Positions 32,335 through 39,995 of a DNA stretch of 64,000 nucleotides are shown here, piece by piece. Source of the DNA: Microbacterium lacus (lineage in GTDB: Bacteria > Actinomycetota > Actinomycetes > Actinomycetales > Microbacteriaceae). The stretch is taken from positions 100,447 to 164,446 of the forward strand of contig NZ_BAAAPK010000002.1 in assembly GCF_039531105.1 (NCBI RefSeq), in the 5' to 3' direction. The notes beneath the pieces were generated by a model. The model saw nothing but the letters and a program-made list of their open reading frames with translations, did not search any database and had not been told where the DNA came from. Each line of letters begins with the position of its first letter. Positions within the stretch are counted from its first letter, which is position 1. A program made the translations under genes and the position numbers.

Positions 32335-34173
32335 TCAGTCGAGGACCGTCACGGTGCCGGAGTTGCCATCCACGCGCAGCATCTGACCGGTGCGGATTTC
32401 GGAGGACGCGGTGCCGGTGCCGGTGACGGCGGGCATGCCGTATTCGCGGCAGACGATCGCGGCGTGGCTCATCATTCCGCCGATGTCGGTGACGGTCGCG
32501 CGGATCTTCCCGAAGATCGGTCCCCAGCTGGGCGCGGTGACGGGAGCCACGAGGATCTCGCCCTCCTGCACGTCGGCGAGCTGGTCGGCGCTGGAGATCA
32601 CGCGGGCGGGCCCCTCGGCGATGCCCGGTGAGGCGGCCATCCCCTTGAGGGTGCCTTCGGGGACGTCGCCCTTGCCGAGCCAGTTCTGGATCTGGTCGTC
32701 GGTGATGCCCCACAGCATGAGCGTGAAGGGTTCGGTGATCACCGCGGGGGGCGTGTTCAGCGCCGGCTGCGGGCGGGCGGTGGAGAGCGCCTCGATGATC
32801 CCGCGGCGACGCTCGATCTCGACGGGCCAGTAGTCGGGTCCGATCGCGGGCGCGCCGACCATCCACGCGTTCACGTAGTCGAAGAGCGCTTCGCGCACCT
32901 CGTCGCGGCGGAGGTAGAACATGTCGTTCGCCTGCGGCCAGAAGCCCTGCGCGTGCAGCACGGCCGAGAGCTGGCGGGCCTTGCGCCAGAAGACGCCCAT
33001 CGTCCAGTGCTCGATGTGGAAGTTGTGGTTCTCCACGTACGGGTACACCGTGCGCGCGAGGCCCAGCTTGCCGTGGAAGGTCTCCAGAGCCTCGCCGTCC
33101 AGCAGTTCGGCGTACTCCCCGGTGATGCGGTCGCGCTCGGCGACGAGCTCATCGACGTGCCGGTCGATGTCGGCGCCGTTCTGCAGCCGCTCGATGTAGC
33201 CCTTGACGAACGCGAGCGGAGTCTCGGGCACGTCGCGCCAGTACTCGTCGTGCGCGTAGAAGCCGTTTCCGGTCGTGAAGTTGAACCACGGGTCCTGGGC
33301 GCCCTGCCACGCCTGCGTCCATGCCGCGCCTGCGGGGTCGGCAGCGATCGCCGCGAGCAGGGCGGCGGCATCCGACGTGTCGGCGAAATGAGCAACGAGT
33401 CCGTCGCGTACCGCGATCTTCGCGAGGTTCTTCAGCTCGTCGTCGGGACGGAACAGCTCCATGTCGACGCCCTGCACCATCGTCGCGATCGCCTGGTCGG
33501 GGATGCGGGGGAAGACCTCCTTGCAGAACATGAAGAGGTCGAGGTACGCGACGTAGCCGAGGTTCAGGAACTCGAAGTGGTACTGCCACGCGCGGTAGGC
33601 CAGCGCGATGAGGCGGTCGTAGTCGGCAAGGAGCTCGGTGGAGGGGCCGGTGCCCTTGCCGCTGAGCACGTCGTCGATCGCGATCGCATCCGGAAGGGCG
33701 GCGAACTCGATGGACTCGAGCTCGTCGATCGTGGCCTTGAGCTTCGTGTGCCAGTTGGCCAGCAGGCTCTCCCAGTTCTGGAAGTAATGGCCGGCGCGCT
33801 GCATGAACTGCGGGACGCGCGCCTCGATGTGCTGCGGGTCGACGGCGACGGGCGACATGAAGACGTACCCGTTGTGGATGCGGTACTCGATGCCGTTCGC
33901 CGTCGGGATCAGCAGCTGCCGGGAGTTGTACTGGCCGAGACACCCGACGGCGAACTCGAACCCGATCGTCTCGAACGGCTTCGTGACGGTGGGCCAGTGC
34001 TGGCTGTCGCAGAACCAGAACTTCGCCTCCTCGGTCTCGCGACGGTTGTCCTGGAAGACCAGGTTGTAGGCGTAGAGGTCCTTCCAGCCCTCGGCGCCGG
34101 CGGGAGCCGGCTGCTCGTAGGGGCTCGGGAAGGCGTTCTTCGCGGGTGAGAGGACAGCGGTCGCCTGTGACAT
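32335..34173 (-). CDS. creH: PEP-synthase-like phosphohistidine subunit of aryl phosphate synthase, CreH-like
   Basis: 612 residues. The C-terminal 90 form the swivelling phosphohistidine domain of PEP-utilising enzymes, with active-site His570 in GGMMSHAAIV; the large N-terminal part has no PEP/pyruvate-binding barrel and carries many Trp and Phe (EAKFWFCDSQHW, HFEFLNLGYVAYL), fitting recognition of an aromatic substrate. In phenylphosphate synthase and in CreHI, a roughly 70-kDa His subunit works with a roughly 40-kDa ATP-binding subunit to phosphorylate a phenolic hydroxyl; the size and split match here. The ATP-grasp half is the upstream neighbour creI, 63 nt away. That gap holds short direct TTCGGGTTG repeats. 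Confidence 0.86.
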   Translation of the reverse strand: MSQATAVLSPAKNAFPSPYEQPAPAGAEGWKDLYAYNLVFQDNRRETEEAKFWFCDSQHWPTVTKPFETIGFEFAVGCLGQYNSRQLLIPTANGIEYRIHNGYVFMSPVAVDPQHIEARVPQFMQRAGHYFQNWESLLANWHTKLKATIDELESIEFAALPDAIAIDDVLSGKGTGPSTELLADYDRLIALAYRAWQYHFEFLNLGYVAYLDLFMFCKEVFPRIPDQAIATMVQGVDMELFRPDDELKNLAKIAVRDGLVAHFADTSDAAALLAAIAADPAGAAWTQAWQGAQDPWFNFTTGNGFYAHDEYWRDVPETPLAFVKGYIERLQNGADIDRHVDELVAERDRITGEYAELLDGEALETFHGKLGLARTVYPYVENHNFHIEHWTMGVFWRKARQLSAVLHAQGFWPQANDMFYLRRDEVREALFDYVNAWMVGAPAIGPDYWPVEIERRRGIIEALSTARPQPALNTPPAVITEPFTLMLWGITDDQIQNWLGKGDVPEGTLKGMAASPGIAEGPARVISSADQLADVQEGEILVAPVTAPSWGPIFGKIRATVTDIGGMMSHAAIVCREYGMPAVTGTGTASSEIRTGQMLRVDGNSGTVTVLD

Positions 34174-34236
34174 GTCGGGCCTTTCGGGTTGCGGTTCGGG
34201 TTGTTCGGGTGATGCGGGTTATCGTGCGGGGTCTGC

Positions 34237-35310
34237 TCAGCGGCCGATCTGGGCCATGAGCGACTGGGTTATGCTCGCGATGCCGAAGCCGGAGGTCGAC
34301 GGGGCCTTCTCGCTCGCCTTGGAAGCCCAGACTGTCTCGGGGCGCGACTGCAGAAGCAGCAGGTTCTCGCCGTCCGGGAGCCCCCGGTCGATCGCCCACT
34401 CGATGTCCTGCGGTGAGCCGAAGTGCTTCTCGGCGCGTTTGGCCATCGCGGCGACCGCCGTCACCTCCGCGTCGGTCAGGCACCGGACGCTGCGCCGCTC
34501 GGGCTCGACCTCGTGCTCGCGGATGCCGCGGGCGTCGGCATCCGGAACCAGCTCGATGTGCTTGTCGCCCAGGTGTTCCGCCGAGATCGTGAGCATGACC
34601 TTGTCGACGTGCAGATTGTCGGGGGTGACCAGGCCCGAGACGACGAGCTCGCCGAGCCCCCACGCGGCGTCGATCACGATCGTGGACCGGTCACCGTTGG
34701 ACGGGTCGACGGTCATCGCGACGCCGGCGGCCTTCGCGTCGACCATCTTCTGCACCGCGACCGCCATCGACAGGCCTTCGTTCGGGATCCCGGCGCGCAG
34801 GCGGTAGACGATCGCGCGGGACGTGTACAGCGACGCCCAGCAGCGCCGCACGTGCTCGGCGACCTCGTCGCGACCGATGAGCCAGAGGTAGGTGTCCTGC
34901 TGGCCGGCGAAGCTCGCATCGGGCAGGTCCTCAGCCGTGGCGGAGGAGCGGACGGCGACCGGGGTCTCCTCGGCGAAGCGCGACTGCAGCGCGGCGTACG
35001 CCTCGGAGAACTCGTCGTGGATCTCCGGCGGCACCGGGCGCTTGAGGATCTCGTCGCGGATCTGCGCGGAGACCCGGTCGATGCTCTCGACGTCGTCGGG
35101 GTCGATCGTGGCGAGCAGGGCGTGGATGTCGTCGGCGATGCCGGAGCTCTCGATGAAGGCCGTGTACGCGTCCGTGGTGATCGCGAAGCCGGGAGGGACC
35201 GGCATCCCGGCCGTCGTGAGGGCGACGAGCGAGGCGCACTTGCCGCCGAGGAGCTCGATCGGTGCGGGGCCGGTCTCGTCGAAGAAGCGGGTGAACAGGC
35301 GCTCTGACAT
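34237..35310 (-). CDS. creI: ATP-binding subunit of aryl phosphate synthase, CreI-like
   Basis: 357 residues of the PEP/pyruvate dikinase N-terminal ATP-grasp domain (PF01326): GGKCASLVALTTAGMPVPPG at about 22-41, VAVRSSATAEDLPDASFAGQ at about 118-137, VDPSNGDRSTIVI and a final PQDIEWA...LLLLQSRPE. It has no phosphohistidine or PEP-binding domain of its own, as expected when that function is in a separate chain (CreH). Probable reaction: ATP-dependent phosphorylation of CreH His570, which then phosphorylates 4-cresol or a related phenol. Start ATG is one base after the P450 stop with GGGAGG upstream. Confidence 0.87.
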   Translation of the reverse strand: MSERLFTRFFDETGPAPIELLGGKCASLVALTTAGMPVPPGFAITTDAYTAFIESSGIADDIHALLATIDPDDVESIDRVSAQIRDEILKRPVPPEIHDEFSEAYAALQSRFAEETPVAVRSSATAEDLPDASFAGQQDTYLWLIGRDEVAEHVRRCWASLYTSRAIVYRLRAGIPNEGLSMAVAVQKMVDAKAAGVAMTVDPSNGDRSTIVIDAAWGLGELVVSGLVTPDNLHVDKVMLTISAEHLGDKHIELVPDADARGIREHEVEPERRSVRCLTDAEVTAVAAMAKRAEKHFGSPQDIEWAIDRGLPDGENLLLLQSRPETVWASKASEKAPSTSGFGIASITQSLMAQIGR

Positions 35311-35311
35311 G

Positions 35312-36619
35312 TCAGGCCTCCCAGGTGACGGGGACGGACGTGGGGACGCGGAAGGAGAGGTTCTCGCCGAATGCGATCGGGGCGCCGGTCAGGCGCAGGC
35401 TCGGCACGGCGGCGGCCGTCTCTTCGAGGACGATGCGGTCCTGGAGCTTGGCGAGCATGTTGCCGAGGCAGTAGTGGATGCCGTATCCGAACGACATGTG
35501 GTTGCGCGCGTCGGTGCGGTCGATGTCGAACACGTCGGGGTGGGCGAACACGTCCTCGTCGCGGTTGGCCGAGCCCATCACGAGCAGGATGCCGGCGCCC
35601 TCGGGAATCGACACTCCCCCGATCTCGGTGTCGCGGAGGGCCTTGCGGCGCCAGGCGACGATCGAGCCGCTGTAGCGGAGGACCTCGTCGATCGCCGACG
35701 GGATGCGGGACGGATCGGCGACGATCGCCTCCCATGCCGCCCGGTGGCCGAGGAGGACGCGGATCGAGTTCGCGATCAGGGTCGTCGTCGTCTCGTGGCC
35801 GGCGAACAGCAGGCTGTAGCAGAGCGAGGCGATCTCATGATCGGTGATCTCGGCGCCCGCACCCTGCGCTTCGACGAGGTCCGCGATCAGGCTGTCGCCG
35901 CCCTCCTGGTGGGCTTCGACGACCAGGCGCTGGCACTCCTGCCAGTACTCGACGAGGTTGTGCGCGTGTGGGATCTGCTGCTCGTCGCTGAGGTCGCCCC
36001 ACGTCATCGCGCCCCGCGAGTCCGACCAGCGCTTGTACGTGGGCACCATCGCGGGGTCGACGCCGAGGAGCGTGAGGATCGTGATCGTCGGGATGTCGAA
36101 GGCGATGTCGCGGAGGAAGTCGCCCTGCCGCTCGGGGGTGGCGAGCATGCGCCGCAGCGCTGCACGCGTGTTCTCGCGGATCGTCGGCTCAAGCGCCTTG
36201 AACCGCCGCGGCGTGAACGCGCGTTGGGCGATCGCGCGGATGCGGGTGTGGTCCGGGGGGATGCGGGCCGACAGGCCGGAGTACGCCGTGAAGCCCCCCT
36301 CCTTCATGATCCGCGTCGCTTCCGGGCCGCGCTCGCGCACCGGGGCCTGCGCGTTCTCGCTCGAGAAGGTCTCCCAGTCGTCGAACACGGCGCGGACGTC
36401 GGCCCAGCGTGTGACGACCCAGAGACCGACCCGCTCGTCGTACATGACGGGCTCTTCGCGGCGCAGGCGCTCGTAGGCGGGGAAGGGGTCGGTCATGTCG
36501 AACGGCTCGTACCCGTGGTGGTCGGCGCCGGCGGTGAAGGCCGTGTGGTCGACAGGGCAAGCGGCATCCGCGGCCCTCGAGGGCGCCGCCTCGTGCAGGT
36601 CGGTGCGGGATGCTGCCAT
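35312..36619 (-). CDS. creJ: cytochrome P450, CreJ-like
   Basis: 435 residues; oxidises the side-chain methyl of the aryl phosphate stepwise. Haem ligand Cys384 in FGYGIHYCLG, I-helix AGHET (273-277) with the acid-threonine pair, and ExxR at Glu312/Arg315. It is soluble, with a Pro-rich start. ATG at 36617-36619 has AAGGAG seven bases upstream; the longer GTG at 36673 overlaps the IclR stop but has no ribosome site. In C. glutamicum CreJ accepts only phosphorylated substrates; a comparable restriction here is inferred from the synteny with creHI. Confidence 0.88.
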   Translation of the reverse strand: MAASRTDLHEAAPSRAADAACPVDHTAFTAGADHHGYEPFDMTDPFPAYERLRREEPVMYDERVGLWVVTRWADVRAVFDDWETFSSENAQAPVRERGPEATRIMKEGGFTAYSGLSARIPPDHTRIRAIAQRAFTPRRFKALEPTIRENTRAALRRMLATPERQGDFLRDIAFDIPTITILTLLGVDPAMVPTYKRWSDSRGAMTWGDLSDEQQIPHAHNLVEYWQECQRLVVEAHQEGGDSLIADLVEAQGAGAEITDHEIASLCYSLLFAGHETTTTLIANSIRVLLGHRAAWEAIVADPSRIPSAIDEVLRYSGSIVAWRRKALRDTEIGGVSIPEGAGILLVMGSANRDEDVFAHPDVFDIDRTDARNHMSFGYGIHYCLGNMLAKLQDRIVLEETAAAVPSLRLTGAPIAFGENLSFRVPTSVPVTWEA

Positions 36620-36669
36620 GACGACTCCTTCGTTCTGCGCCGGTGCAGGGGCACCACTCGGTGCGCTGG

Positions 36670-37524
36670 TCACATTCCACCTCCGCCCTTCGCGCCGCCG
36701 GTAGCGGACTTCCGCTGAGTGAAAATGAGGTGCTCCGGGCCGCGGGGCTCCGGCCTCACGGCTCGCAGGGAGAAGCCGCCGACGCTGCGCTCGATGCGAT
36801 GCGCGATGCCGCGCATCGCCGGCAGGTGCCGCTCCAGCCCCTCCGCGGTGTCGGCAGCGGTCACGAGTCCCAGGGCAGCCCCGATACCCCCGTCGCGCTG
36901 GAAGATCGGCACCGCGATCGAGGCGGAGCCCAGGCGCACCTCATCGGCGGTCAGGGCGTAGCCACGGGCGCGGATGACGTCCAGCTCGATCCGCAGGGCG
37001 TCGGGATCGACGTGCGTCTTCGGGGTGCGGCTCTCCAGCGGCTGGGCGAGGACCGCCTCGCGCAGCCAGGACTCCTCATGGGCCAGGAGCACCTTCCCCA
37101 CCGCCGTGGCGTGCAGCGGCAGCCGCCCGCCCACGCGGGAGGCCTGCGGCACGCGCCGCGAGCCGTACACGCGGTCGATGTAGAGCGCCTCGGTGCGCTC
37201 GCGGACGGCGATGTGGACGGTCTCCTGCGTGAGGCTGTAGAGGTCCTGCAGGAGCGGACGGGCGATGTCGCGCACCTGCCGGCCCGCGTGCTGGCCGAGC
37301 TCCCACAGGCGCAGGCCGATCTGGTAGCGGCCGTTGTCGTCGCGCTGGAGCGCACCCCAGTCCTCGAGCTCGGCGAGCAGGCGGTGGGTCGTGCTGAGCG
37401 CGAGTCCCGTCTCCTGACTGATCTCGGTGAGGCTGCGCGGCGAGAGCGACTGCTCGAACACCGCCAGGATCGACAGCATCCGGCCCGCCACCGTCTGCCC
37501 CGGACTGCTCACTCCGCCGGCCAT
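36670..37524 (-). CDS. IclR family transcription regulator
   Basis: 284 residues. Winged helix at about 10-70 (MLSILAVFEQSLSPRSLTEI, ETGLALSTTHRLLAELEDWG), then the IclR effector domain (LYIDRVYGSRRVP, LHATAVGKVLLAH, RARGYALTADEVRLGSASIA). Read in the same direction as the cre operon, 50 nt ahead of creJ, and divergent from a second HD phosphohydrolase gene, so it is the obvious regulator of both. GAGGAGG lies six bases before the ATG. C-terminal tail ending GGAKGGGGM is unusually glycine-rich. Two copies of a candidate binding motif flank the gene. Confidence 0.88.
   Translation of the reverse strand: MAGGVSSPGQTVAGRMLSILAVFEQSLSPRSLTEISQETGLALSTTHRLLAELEDWGALQRDDNGRYQIGLRLWELGQHAGRQVRDIARPLLQDLYSLTQETVHIAVRERTEALYIDRVYGSRRVPQASRVGGRLPLHATAVGKVLLAHEESWLREAVLAQPLESRTPKTHVDPDALRIELDVIRARGYALTADEVRLGSASIAVPIFQRDGGIGAALGLVTAADTAEGLERHLPAMRGIAHRIERSVGGFSLRAVRPEPRGPEHLIFTQRKSATGGAKGGGGM
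36708..36725. promoter_or_regulatory. candidate IclR operator, copy 1 (upstream of creJ)
   Basis: ACTTCCGCTGAGTGAAAA shares 14 of 18 bases, including ACTTCCG-TGAG, with the palindromic copy at 37567-37584. It lies inside the iclR 3' coding end, about 90 bases before the creJ ATG, where an operon promoter would be. Confidence 0.45.
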
Positions 37525-37566
37525 GTCGGCCTCCTCGCCTCGGAGCGCTCCTCGGCGAGCGCTCGC

Positions 37567-37584
37567 ACTTCCGATGAGCGGAAG
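37567..37584. promoter_or_regulatory. candidate IclR operator, copy 2
   Basis: CTTCCG-atgag-CGGAAG is a perfect 6-bp palindrome in the iclR/HD divergent region, just upstream of the proposed TTGCCT-18-GAGTGT promoter (37590-37619) of the HD gene. Position fits autoregulation. Confidence 0.55.
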
Positions 37585-37589
37585 CGTAC

Positions 37590-37619
37590 TTGCCTGCGGG
37601 CCGCTGCGGCTGGGAGTGT
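37590..37619 (+). promoter_or_regulatory. putative promoter of the second HD gene
   Basis: TTGCCT (37590-37595), 18-nt spacer, GAGTGT (37614-37619), seven bases before the ATG at 37627; probably leaderless. Confidence 0.4.
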
Positions 37620-37626
37620 GGCCCGC

Positions 37627-38304
37627 ATGAGCTCGCCGACGTCGACGCGCCTGAACCGGGACATACGCGCGCACATCCCGCCGGCATCCGACGTGCCCGG
37701 CGTGATATCCCTGCGCGAAGCGGATGCCGCCGTGTGGCGGCTCGCCGCCCCGCACCTCGCGGTCCGCAACAACGACAGCCACACGCTGTACGCGTACGGA
37801 ATCGCGCGCGCCCTCCTCCCCCTCGTGCCGGATGCCGACCCCGACGTCGTGCTGCCCGCGATCCTTCTGCACGACACCGGCTGGTCCACGGTGTCGGAGG
37901 CGCTGATCCTGGAGGCGATCGCGCCGGGCGGCGGACGGCCGGATCTCGTGCGCCGGCATGAGGTCGAGGGCGCTCGGATCGCGTCGTCCGTGTTGTCGGA
38001 GCTCGGCCGGCCCGCAGAGCTGGTCGCGCGCGCCGTCGAGATCATCGACGGACACGACTCCCGGTCGGTTGCGCTCTCCCCCTCGGATGCCGTCGTCAAG
38101 GATGCCGACAAGGTGTGGCGGGTCACACCCCACGGGGTCGACATCGTGTGCGGCTGGTTCGACCTGACGCGGGAGGAATCGCTGCGAATCACGTCGCTGC
38201 GCGTACAGGGGAGCTTGTTCACCGAGCCCGCCCGCGCGATGGCGCGCGGCTTCGCGGCGATCGGGTCGATCGACGTCGCGCCGGAGCGCCAGGGCCTGCG
38301 CTGA
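37627..38304 (+). CDS. second HD-domain phosphohydrolase, CreD paralogue
   Basis: 225 residues with the same metal motifs as the creD-like gene: LLHDTGW (His82-Asp83), RHEVEGARIAS, IIDGHDSR and KDADKVWRVTP; both also share a CGWF/SGWF segment near the end. It is divergent from the IclR gene with a shared operator. Two phosphohydrolases could handle different phosphorylated intermediates (alcohol, acid), or one may be used for a different alkylphenol. The start codon has no Shine-Dalgarno in range, consistent with a leaderless message. Confidence 0.82.
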   Translation: MSSPTSTRLNRDIRAHIPPASDVPGVISLREADAAVWRLAAPHLAVRNNDSHTLYAYGIARALLPLVPDADPDVVLPAILLHDTGWSTVSEALILEAIAPGGGRPDLVRRHEVEGARIASSVLSELGRPAELVARAVEIIDGHDSRSVALSPSDAVVKDADKVWRVTPHGVDIVCGWFDLTREESLRITSLRVQGSLFTEPARAMARGFAAIGSIDVAPERQGLR

Positions 38305-38349
38305 GCTGCCCGTCCCGCCCCGCGTCGTCGCCGATTGCACGAGCTCTTG

Positions 38350-38412
38350 CCGAGCGAACGGGACAGGAACGCACACACGCCGTGCACTCGGCGCGGAGCC
38401 GTGCACTCGGCG
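38350..38412. repeat. 19-nt-period repeat (type B), 1 + 2 units
   Basis: Forward unit CCGAGCGAACGG at 38350-38361, an 18-nt centre containing GACAGG, then reverse units CCGTGCACTCGG at 38380 and 38399. Follows the HD gene stop and precedes the lacI-type gene. Same design as 62529-62612. Confidence 0.75.
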
Positions 38413-38486
38413 CGGAACGGGCGCCGCGCCCCCGGTCGGAGTAGCATCACTGCGTCCACGGTCGCAGTCTCGAGGGGAAGGTGCGC

Positions 38487-39557
38487 ATGGCCCTGCCCAT
38501 CCGCCCCGCCGGCCGCGGCACCGGCCGACCCAACCTCGAGCAGGTCGCGGCCGTCGCGGGCGTCTCCCGCGCCACTGTGTCACGAGTTGTGAACCGCGTC
38601 CCCTCCGTCGACCCGGACACCCGCGCTCGGGTCGAGAAGGCGATCGACGAGATGGGGTACGTCCCGAACCACGCCGCCCGGAGCCTGGTCACCCACCGCA
38701 CCGACACGATCGCGCTCGTCGCCGCCGAACCGGACCCGCGGGTCTTCGGCGACCCGTTCTTCTCGGCGATCATCCGCGGGGTCAGTCAGGAGCTCATGGA
38801 TGCCGGGCTGCAGACCACGCTCCTGATGGCGCAGTCCTACCCCGACCTCGACCGCATCCAGCGGTATCTGCGGACCGCTCCCCTCGACGGCGTCCTGCTG
38901 ATCTCGGAGCACGCCGACCACGACCCGATCCCCGCCGCCATGGCCGCGGCCGGAGTCCCCCTCGTGATCGGCGGCAGGCCCGTGCAGACCGACATCGAGG
39001 TGCCGTACGTCGACAACGACAACGTCGGAGGAGCACGTCTGGCAGCCGAGCACCTGGTCGCGCGCGGCTGCCGTCGCATCGCGACCGTCGCCGGCCCCGA
39101 GGACATGTCGGCGGCGACCGACCGCCTCGACGGCTTCCGCGCGGCGCTCGGCGACGCGTTCGATCCGGCGCTGGTCGAGCACGGCGACTTCACACAGACC
39201 GGAGGAGAATCGGCGACCGAGCAATTGCTCGAGCGCTCGGCTGACATCGACGGCCTGTTCGCGGCATCCGACCTGATGGCCTTCGGAGCCCTGCGCGCCC
39301 TCCGCCGGGCCGGCCGCCGCGTTCCCGACGACGTCGCCGTCGTCGGCTTCGATGACATTCCGCTTGCCGCCGCGGCGGAGCCGCCGCTCACAACGATCCG
39401 GCAGCAGACCGTTCGGCAGGGGCGCGCGATGGCGCGACTGCTCCTCTCGATCGCGCGCCCGGATCTGGCGGTCGCCACGGGCGACGGCATCCCCGATGTG
39501 AACGGCGTCGACCGGATCGTGCTGCCGGTCGAACTCGTGGTGCGCGAGTCCGCCTGA
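38487..39557 (+). CDS. LacI family transcription regulator
   Basis: 356 residues. Helix-turn-helix at about 17-38 (NLEQVAAVAGVSRATVSRVV) with the hinge helix NHAARSLVT, then the periplasmic-binding-protein-like effector domain (GVLLISEHADHDPIP, YVDNDNVGGARLAAEHL, AVVGFDDIPLAAAAEPPLTTI). ATG at 38485-38489 region (38487) is preferred over a GTG two codons upstream because GGGGAAGG is properly spaced. TAGCAT at 38442-38447 is a reasonable -10. No sugar operon lies next to it; its targets may be elsewhere. Confidence 0.88.
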   Translation: MALPIRPAGRGTGRPNLEQVAAVAGVSRATVSRVVNRVPSVDPDTRARVEKAIDEMGYVPNHAARSLVTHRTDTIALVAAEPDPRVFGDPFFSAIIRGVSQELMDAGLQTTLLMAQSYPDLDRIQRYLRTAPLDGVLLISEHADHDPIPAAMAAAGVPLVIGGRPVQTDIEVPYVDNDNVGGARLAAEHLVARGCRRIATVAGPEDMSAATDRLDGFRAALGDAFDPALVEHGDFTQTGGESATEQLLERSADIDGLFAASDLMAFGALRALRRAGRRVPDDVAVVGFDDIPLAAAAEPPLTTIRQQTVRQGRAMARLLLSIARPDLAVATGDGIPDVNGVDRIVLPVELVVRESA

Positions 39558-39561
39558 GCGG

Positions 39562-39951
39562 CTAGGCCCGGGCCCAGGCGATCTCGACCAGCCGACGGAG
39601 GACGTCGGGATCGGCGTCTTCGAGCTTCTTGAGGTAGACGCAGCCGGCGCCCTCGGTGAACGTGCCGAGCTCGGGCAGCAGCGCCTCGCCTTCGGGCGCG
39701 TCCTTCAGCCCGTAGATCGTCAGTTGCGCCTTGCGCGGCGAGAAGGCCACCTTCGGCCAGCTCGCCCCCGCGGCGGTATCGGAGCTGCCGAAGCCGACGA
39801 TCGAGGGTCCCCACATGACCGGTTCCACGCCGGTGACCTGCCGGAAGAGCTCGGCGAGGTCGTGACCCTCACGGACGCGGCGGGCGGGGGTCGCCGCATT
39901 CAGGAAGTCCGGAACACTGGCGTCGGTCGGGACGGTCTTCGCTCCTGCCAT
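39562..39951 (-). CDS. DUF1801 domain protein
   Basis: 129 residues with the DUF1801/YdhG-like fold: ASVPDFLNAATPARRVREGHDLAELFR at the N-terminus, MWGPSIVGFGS in the middle and FSPRKAQLTIYGL as the central strand. Widespread small protein of unknown function, sometimes linked to iron chaperone-like or transferase-like roles. Stops 4 nt from the converging lacI stop. Confidence 0.8.
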   Translation of the reverse strand: MAGAKTVPTDASVPDFLNAATPARRVREGHDLAELFRQVTGVEPVMWGPSIVGFGSSDTAAGASWPKVAFSPRKAQLTIYGLKDAPEGEALLPELGTFTEGAGCVYLKKLEDADPDVLRRLVEIAWARA

Positions 39952-39995
39952 GCGCCCAGTGTGCCACCGACGGCCGACGTCGGGAACCGACCTTG

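Noticed and set aside
32335..35310. A normal phosphoenolpyruvate synthase split by frameshift
   Set aside because: There is no PEP/pyruvate barrel domain, the two parts have their own starts and order (ATP-grasp gene first), sizes match phenylphosphate-synthase-type subunits, and the P450 system is in the same operon.
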